NCBI GenBank assembly: GCA_964342805.1
Contig: CAYFHQ010000074.1
Coordinates: forward strand, 1-19,261
Reading direction: 5' to 3'
Length of the DNA stretch: 19,261 nt
Origin: CAYFHQ01 sp964342805
GTDB lineage: Bacteria > Bacillota > Clostridia > Peptostreptococcales > Acidaminobacteraceae
A program made the translations under genes and the position numbers. Positions 14,714-19,261 of the stretch are shown one piece after another; position 1 is the stretch's first letter, and the number at the start of each line of letters is the position of its first letter. Below the pieces are notes generated by a model. That model was given only the letters and a program-made list of their open reading frames with translations, had not been told where the DNA came from and made no database searches.

Positions 14714-16177
14714 TTAGCCGACTTTTTTGTTGCTGTAACGTTGTTGTACGTCTTTTCTTTCCCAGAAATCTGCCCCCTTGATTCCAAGTCTTACTGGATC
14801 AAATACGGGGTCAAGACCTTGCTTTTTCTGTTGTTCGTAGTCTACAAGTGCTAACAAAGCAGGTTTTTGTATAATTACAATTGCGATAAAGTTAATCCAA
14901 GCCATAATCCCAACGCCTAAATCCCCCATAGCCCAAGCTAATCCTGATGTTTTTAATACACCATAGAGTGTAGCTCCAAGTAGGGAAATCCGAAGTAAAG
15001 GAAGAAGCCAACTCATCTTACCATTACGCATAATATATGCGACATTGGTTTCTGCAATGTAGTAGTAGGCCATAATGGTAGTGAAAGCGAAGAAGAGAAG
15101 AGCAATACCAACAAAAGCAGCACCAAAACCAGGCAGTGCAGATTCAACCGCCATTTGCGTATAAGCAGGTCCTATTGCCACATCACCAATGTTGTTTGTG
15201 AGGAATCCACCAGCTGGATTTTCAACATTGTACATTCCCGTGATTAAAATCATGAAGGCGGTTGCTGAACTTACAAAAAGTGTGTCGATATAAACAGAAA
15301 AAGCCTGAACTAGACCTTGTTTGGCTGGATGTGAAACTTCCGCAGCAGCAGCAGCTTGAGGGCCTGTACCTTGGCCAGCTTCGTTTGAGTAAATTCCACG
15401 CTTAACTCCCCATGAAATAGCCATACCAATAATTCCGCCAAATGCCTGCTCAAGACCAAATGCTGACTTTAAGATTAGCATGAATATTGATGGAAGAGCA
15501 GTAATGTTTAGTGTGATAATAACAAGTGCCACTGCAATATATGCAAACGCCATGAATGGAACCACAAGTTCGGCAACACGTCCTATTCGTTTAACACCTC
15601 CAAACACAATTGCGGCTAAAACGACTACAAGACCAATTCCTGTTACTAATGGACTTATACCAAAGGCGTTCTCCAATCCGGACGCAATTGAGTTGGATTG
15701 CACACCTGGGAGTAGAACACCCATTGCGAAGACCGTAGCAACTGCGAAGAGCATTGCGTACCATTTGACACCCATACCCTTTTCAATATAGTATGCGGGG
15801 CCACCTCGATATTCTCCGTGTTGTTCAACTTTATAGATCTGTGCAAGAGCAGATTCTACATATGCGGACCCTGCACCCAAAAATGCGATCATCCACATCC
15901 AGAATATTGCTCCTGGACCACCAAGAGCTATGGCAGTTGCAACTCCAGCTATGTTACCAGTTCCGACACGACCGGATACAGAAACAGCCAAGGCTTGAAA
16001 AGATGAGATACCTTGATCGGATGATTCCCCTTTAAACAGCAGTCGGACCATTTCGCCCCAATGTCTAACCTGCATAAAACGGGTTTTTAGGCTAAACCAA
16101 ACCCCTACACCAAGGCTTAGAATGATCAGTGCCTGACTCCAAACGATGTTGTTTAAAAAACCAACAATTTGTTCCAT
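14714..16177 (-). CDS. AGCS-family alanine/glycine (amino-acid):cation symporter
   Basis: The 487-residue membrane protein has clear AGCS motifs: ISSFQALAVSVSGRVGTGN (57-75) continuing to IAGVATAI, the signature GPGAIFWMW (87-95), GGPAYYIEKG (125-134) and a central SNEAGQGTGPQAAAAAEV. Family members take up alanine, glycine or related amino acids with Na+ or H+. The ATG at 16177 has an AAGGGGGA SD 7-8 bases upstream. It is preceded by a near-consensus sigma-54 promoter (16252-16267) and, further up, by the gene of an NtrC-type activator in the same direction. Strict inducible control by the adjacent two-component system is therefore likely. Third codon positions are noticeably richer in A/T (GCT, GCA, GGT, GTT) than in the kinase or the left-hand genes, which use many GCC, GTC and CTG codons. 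This could be a sign of different origin or of expression level. Confidence 0.93.
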   Translation of the reverse strand: MEQIVGFLNNIVWSQALIILSLGVGVWFSLKTRFMQVRHWGEMVRLLFKGESSDQGISSFQALAVSVSGRVGTGNIAGVATAIALGGPGAIFWMWMIAFLGAGSAYVESALAQIYKVEQHGEYRGGPAYYIEKGMGVKWYAMLFAVATVFAMGVLLPGVQSNSIASGLENAFGISPLVTGIGLVVVLAAIVFGGVKRIGRVAELVVPFMAFAYIAVALVIITLNITALPSIFMLILKSAFGLEQAFGGIIGMAISWGVKRGIYSNEAGQGTGPQAAAAAEVSHPAKQGLVQAFSVYIDTLFVSSATAFMILITGMYNVENPAGGFLTNNIGDVAIGPAYTQMAVESALPGFGAAFVGIALLFFAFTTIMAYYYIAETNVAYIMRNGKMSWLLPLLRISLLGATLYGVLKTSGLAWAMGDLGVGIMAWINFIAIVIIQKPALLALVDYEQQKKQGLDPVFDPVRLGIKGADFWERKDVQQRYSNKKVG

Positions 16178-16251
16178 GTGTTATTCCCCCTTAGAATATA
16201 GTAGACAGTAGAATTGTATATAAGTGCATGTTGCCTGTCGATGATTATATC

Positions 16252-16267
16252 AGCAAAGAAGATGCCA
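16252..16267 (-). promoter_or_regulatory. Sigma-54 (-24/-12) promoter of the symporter gene
   Basis: On the minus strand the site reads TGGCATCTTCTTTGCT. It matches the TGGCAYRNNNNTTGCW consensus at every fixed position but one (C for R at position 7), and has the invariant GG and GC elements at the right spacing. Transcription would begin near 16241, giving a ~64-base leader. The next gene upstream encodes a sigma-54-dependent activator. Confidence 0.83.
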
Positions 16268-16308
16268 AATTTTGAAATTCTCAAATTTATATCAAAATTG
16301 TCGTAAAA

Positions 16309-16362
16309 GTTTGATCAGGTTTCGAAATGTTTCGATGTGTGTGAATAACGTTTGAATTCGTT
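16309..16362 (-). promoter_or_regulatory. Candidate upstream activator (enhancer) sites for the sigma-54 promoter
   Basis: A perfect dyad TCGAAA-TG-TTTCGA lies at 16322-16335, centred about 87 bp upstream of the predicted start. On the plus strand GTTTGA/GTTTCGA repeats begin at 16309, 16319, 16329 and 16350, so spacings of 10, 10 and 21 bp put them on one face of the helix. A weaker dyad AACG-N8-CGTT lies at 16347-16362. A strongly A/T-rich stretch (16266-16300) separates this block from the promoter and may bend. The rest of the 290-bp gap holds no gene that I can see. Confidence 0.6.
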
Positions 16363-16467
16363 GTGCAAATATGCGTGTCGTACTAATAATATGGAACTAT
16401 AAAGACGAGTAAATGTCCAGAGGTGGGAAAATTTCTTCCACGCGCTGGGCAAAAAAGTGCTCAAAGT

Positions 16468-17835
16468 TTATTCTGTCTTGGAAATTCCATACTCATTAAT
16501 TTTGTTGAAAAGCTGTCTACGACTGATTCCTAGCCGCTTTGCAGTTTGGGTCATGTTGTAGTCCGTCTTTTGTAAAGCCTTGATAATAAATGTCTTTTCC
16601 TGTTGAGCCCGAAAGCCTTTTAAAGTTAGGGATTCATCTACTTTTGTGGCCTCATAGGTACTGGTTGTTCCCTTACTAATGTCAGATAGTCGTAAGACGT
16701 CGTCTGGTGCCAGAACCACTAGTCGTTCTATCATGTTTTTTAGCTCTCGTATATTACCTGGATAATCATAGGTTAATAGATAAGCCATCAAAGAGTCATC
16801 AACATGTGTGATCCGTCGTTTCATGTCCTTTTGCGACTGGGTAATGAAAAAGTGAATCAGGTTCTCGAGGTCTTCTCTCCGGGCCCTTAAGGGAGGAATT
16901 TCAACGGTTATGGTGGACACTCGGTAGTAAAAATCCTCACGAAATTCTCCCCTGGCGACCATGCTTTTTAGGTTCTGATGAGTCGCTGAAATTAAGCGAA
17001 AATCAACGGGTATACTTTGGTGAGAGCCCAGTCGTTCAACGGTTCGAGACTCGAAGCTTCTAAGCAACTTGACTTGGGTGGACGGTGACATATCACCGAT
17101 CTCATCCAAAAATAGGGTCCCGTTATGGGCACCTTCAAAACGTCCAATTCGTCGCTCAGTGGCACCAGTAAAGGCCCCTTTTTCGTGGCCAAATAGTTCA
17201 GATTCCAACAAGGTATCGGATAGGGCATGGCAATTAACGGGTATGAAATTTTTTTCCCACCTGGGGCTATGTTGATGAATATAGGAGGCAATCACTTCCT
17301 TGCCAACGCCGGATTCACCCAAGAGAAGTATATTGGCACTACTTGAGGCAGCAGCTTTGGCGATACGCAATGTTTCCTGAAACTGAGGGTTCTTTGTTTC
17401 CAACAGATAGGGAGGGTAGGGTTGATCACCCATGAGGGCGTATTTTTGCTTGAGGGATGTGATTTCCATCAGCTTGCTGATTTCCAGGAGAAGTTCATCG
17501 GGATCATGGGACTTAATAAAGTAGCTAAAGGCACCTTTCTTCATAGCCTCAACTGCATTTTTTACTGACCCATAACCAGTCACCAAAATCACTTCGATGT
17601 CTGGATAGCGTTCTTTAGTGGTCTCAAGCAAACCTAGGCCATCCATGCCACCCATGATCAAGTCACTTAGAACTAGGTGGTAGTGCTTTTTACTGAGCAT
17701 GGCCAGGGCTTTTTCAGCATGATCAGCAGTGTCCACTTGAAATCCTTCATCTTTGAGGATCATTTGAAGAACGTCCCTATACTGGGCCTCGTCATCCACT
17801 ACCAATATACGAAAGGTCTCAGGGGTCATTGTCAT
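16468..17835 (-). CDS. NtrC-family sigma-54-dependent response regulator
   Basis: The 455-residue protein has three domains. The receiver (about 8-120) has the acidic pair D14-D15 and phospho-acceptor D58 in LSDLIM; the usual KP after the conserved lysine reads K108-S-H. The AAA+ domain (about 145-380) has Walker A GESGVGKE (173-180), the sigma-54-contacting GAFTGA (220-225), Walker B GTLFLDE (239-245) and the arginine-finger region REDFYYR. A Fis-type helix-turn-helix closes the protein (about 426-446, MTQTAKRLGISRRQLFNKI). Once phosphorylated it should oligomerise, bind upstream sites and hydrolyse ATP to open sigma-54 promoters. The ATG at 17835 overlaps the kinase stop as ATGA, with an AAGGAG SD seven bases upstream. 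A sigma-54 promoter lies just downstream, before the symporter gene, which is the obvious target. Confidence 0.95.
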   Translation of the reverse strand: MTMTPETFRILVVDDEAQYRDVLQMILKDEGFQVDTADHAEKALAMLSKKHYHLVLSDLIMGGMDGLGLLETTKERYPDIEVILVTGYGSVKNAVEAMKKGAFSYFIKSHDPDELLLEISKLMEITSLKQKYALMGDQPYPPYLLETKNPQFQETLRIAKAAASSSANILLLGESGVGKEVIASYIHQHSPRWEKNFIPVNCHALSDTLLESELFGHEKGAFTGATERRIGRFEGAHNGTLFLDEIGDMSPSTQVKLLRSFESRTVERLGSHQSIPVDFRLISATHQNLKSMVARGEFREDFYYRVSTITVEIPPLRARREDLENLIHFFITQSQKDMKRRITHVDDSLMAYLLTYDYPGNIRELKNMIERLVVLAPDDVLRLSDISKGTTSTYEATKVDESLTLKGFRAQQEKTFIIKALQKTDYNMTQTAKRLGISRRQLFNKINEYGISKTE

Positions 17836-19261
17836 CCAGGTACTCCTTCATCGTCGTCTTTTGTGGGGGGGAGGTCAATGTAAAAAGTCGTCCCTGCACC
17901 CAACTGGCTTTCCACTCTGAGTTCACCACCCAGCTTTTGCACCTCATTATATGCAATATAGAGGCCAAGTCCAGTTCCCTTACCAGGGTCCTTGGTGGTG
18001 AAGAAGGGGTTGAAAATCTGATCCATCTGCTGGTCATCCATACCAGCACCGGTGTCCTGACAGAAGATTTCCAGGCCATTGCTGGTTGCCCGGGCCCCCA
18101 GGGTCAAGTGCCCCCCATCTTCCATAGCGTCTATGGCATTGTTGATCAAGTTGATCAAAATGAGTTTCAATGATTCCTCTGGGATATTCCTTTGTAGGGC
18201 GACATCACACTCAATTCTGTAGATTACGTCTCTCTTCTCCATGACCTTGTGGTTGAGTTCAATCATGTCTTTAAAGAAACCGAACAAGTGGATCATTCGA
18301 TTTTGATTGTCACTCATACGACTAAAGTTGAGGAGGTTGTCTATAATGCTGCTGGCCTGTTCCACAGAGCTTTCAATCTGGTTAAAGGACTTGTGGAGCA
18401 GGGGGTCTGCTTGGTCCTTTTGCTGTCGTTTGAGGAGGTAGACATAGTTTCGTATAATGCCTAGTGGGTTCCTGATTTCATGGGCTACACCCGTTGCCAA
18501 CTGTCCTATAGCAGCCATCTTGTTCTCCTGTAACATCTGTTTTTGGACAATCCGTAGTTCCGTGATGTCTTCTACCATTAGAAGCAAACGCTGGAGCGCA
18601 TCTTCTGTGGACTGAAGGGGAAAAGTGGTCACCTCATAGGTCAGATGGTCGTAGTCATAGGATTTTTTGATGGACCGGTTGTCTTCAAATGCCTGTTGAA
18701 TGATCCCCCTGTCCTCAATGAAGGTCATGAGGTCGCCCAAATGGCCTAGAGGTTGGTCAATCAGTTCTTCAGAGGACTTGCTAACAAACTGACAAACGGC
18801 CTGGTTGACTGAGGAAATGGTACGGTCGTGTTTGACCACCATCATGAGGTGGGTCAGGCTATCGAAGGTGATCTGGAGGTCGTTTTTGCTGTCGTTGAGT
18901 TCCTCTGTCTGCCGGTCAACTTCGTCTTTTAGTTTTTTGTTCCATGAGAGAAAGAGGAAGAGGGCTAGGCCGGAGAGGACCACAAAAAATACAACGATCA
19001 GGGCGATTTTATCCTCATTGCCAGTGGAGTTGGTGATGGGCGTAGATATCCCAAACCACTTTTGCTGGATTTGTTCCATGAGGTTCCTGCGGTTGACCGC
19101 ATAGATGCCCTTGTTGATGATACTCAGTAGGGTCTTTTGCCCCTTGGGAACACTGAAAACCGACTCCAGTTCGTAGAGGGGTTCACCCAAAATGATAAAG
19201 TCGTCCTTCATATCAAATTCTTGCATGAGCCAAATGAGAACCGGTTCGTCACCAGCAGCTG
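17832..19261 (-). CDS. Sensor histidine kinase with SBP_bac_3 extracytoplasmic domain (5' end outside window)
   Basis: The frame is open to the window edge, so the N-terminus is missing; the methionine at 19226 is internal. Counting from it, residues 1-60 (plus 11 upstream) are the end of a family-3 solute-binding domain (FIILGEPLYELESVFSVPKG through LLSIINKG to IQQKWFG). Then come one transmembrane helix (about 74-95), a short coiled coil, a PAS domain (about 115-225), HisKA with phospho-acceptor H249 in HEIRNP, and HATPase_c with the N box NLINNAIDAM (359-368), DTGAGMD and GTGLGLYIA. SBP_bac_3 domains bind amino acids or similar small polar ligands, so this is probably a direct amino-acid sensor. 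Its stop overlaps the start of the sigma-54 activator by four bases, making a kinase-regulator pair. Confidence 0.93.
   Translation of the reverse strand, partial: AAGDEPVLIWLMQEFDMKDDFIILGEPLYELESVFSVPKGQKTLLSIINKGIYAVNRRNLMEQIQQKWFGISTPITNSTGNEDKIALIVVFFVVLSGLALFLFLSWNKKLKDEVDRQTEELNDSKNDLQITFDSLTHLMMVVKHDRTISSVNQAVCQFVSKSSEELIDQPLGHLGDLMTFIEDRGIIQQAFEDNRSIKKSYDYDHLTYEVTTFPLQSTEDALQRLLLMVEDITELRIVQKQMLQENKMAAIGQLATGVAHEIRNPLGIIRNYVYLLKRQQKDQADPLLHKSFNQIESSVEQASSIIDNLLNFSRMSDNQNRMIHLFGFFKDMIELNHKVMEKRDVIYRIECDVALQRNIPEESLKLILINLINNAIDAMEDGGHLTLGARATSNGLEIFCQDTGAGMDDQQMDQIFNPFFTTKDPGKGTGLGLYIAYNEVQKLGGELRVESQLGAGTTFYIDLPPTKDDDEGVPG

Noticed and set aside
16417..16448. Imperfect hairpin (CCAG...CTGG with inner GTGGGA/TTCCAC) after the response-regulator gene
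   Set aside because: The stem is interrupted and not followed by a U-run in the direction of the gene, so I could not support a terminator; read-through into the symporter remains possible.

Overview
The window is a stretch of bacterial chromosome that looks like a member of the Bacillota, most likely a Clostridia-type anaerobe. The reasons are the strong AGGAGG/AGGTGA-type ribosome binding sites before nearly every gene, sigma-A-type promoters, U-tailed hairpin terminators, and the gene set: a GPDPase_memb/GDPD phosphodiesterase, CPBP protein, AGCS amino-acid symporter, 4HB-type chemoreceptor and a split AhpF-like redox pair. I cannot name the genus from sequence alone. No rRNA, tRNA, CRISPR array or phage module is visible.

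Layout on the left (plus strand). The 3' part of a TetR-family regulator gene (1-489) is followed 17 bp later by a MATE efflux gene (507-1865). After a promoter embedded in a perfect 14-bp inverted repeat comes a two-gene membrane operon: a GDPD phosphodiesterase with an N-terminal membrane domain (1947-3788) and a CPBP-family protein (3790-4740), closed by a terminator. Next is the tldD-pmbA (tldE) protease pair (4871-7444), ending in a terminator shared with the convergent genes on the other strand.

Middle. On the minus strand an AhpF-like flavoprotein (9210-8227) is followed by a two-domain thioredoxin-fold protein (8216-7557). Together they look like the two halves of AhpF encoded separately. 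Upstream of them, also on the minus strand, is a Y1/RAYT-type transposase-like gene (10087-9329). It is bracketed by a perfect 14-bp inverted repeat but appears to lack its catalytic residues. A major facilitator gene (10250-11509) and a methyl-accepting chemotaxis protein follow on the plus strand. The chemoreceptor reading frame is broken by a -1 shift exactly at a canonical slippery heptamer (11905-11911).

Right (all minus strand). A sensor kinase with an extracytoplasmic SBP_bac_3 domain (cut by the window end), an overlapping NtrC-type sigma-54 activator, a 290-bp regulatory gap, an AGCS amino-acid/cation symporter and an L-asparaginase lie head to tail. The gap holds a near-consensus sigma-54 promoter in front of the symporter. 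About 60-110 bp further upstream lie a perfect dyad and helically phased GTTT(C)GA repeats, where an enhancer-binding activator would be expected to bind. My reading is that the kinase senses an external amino acid and drives the symporter through sigma-54. The asparaginase also has its own promoter and a leader hairpin. This circuit and the chemoreceptor frameshift are the two observations most worth following up.
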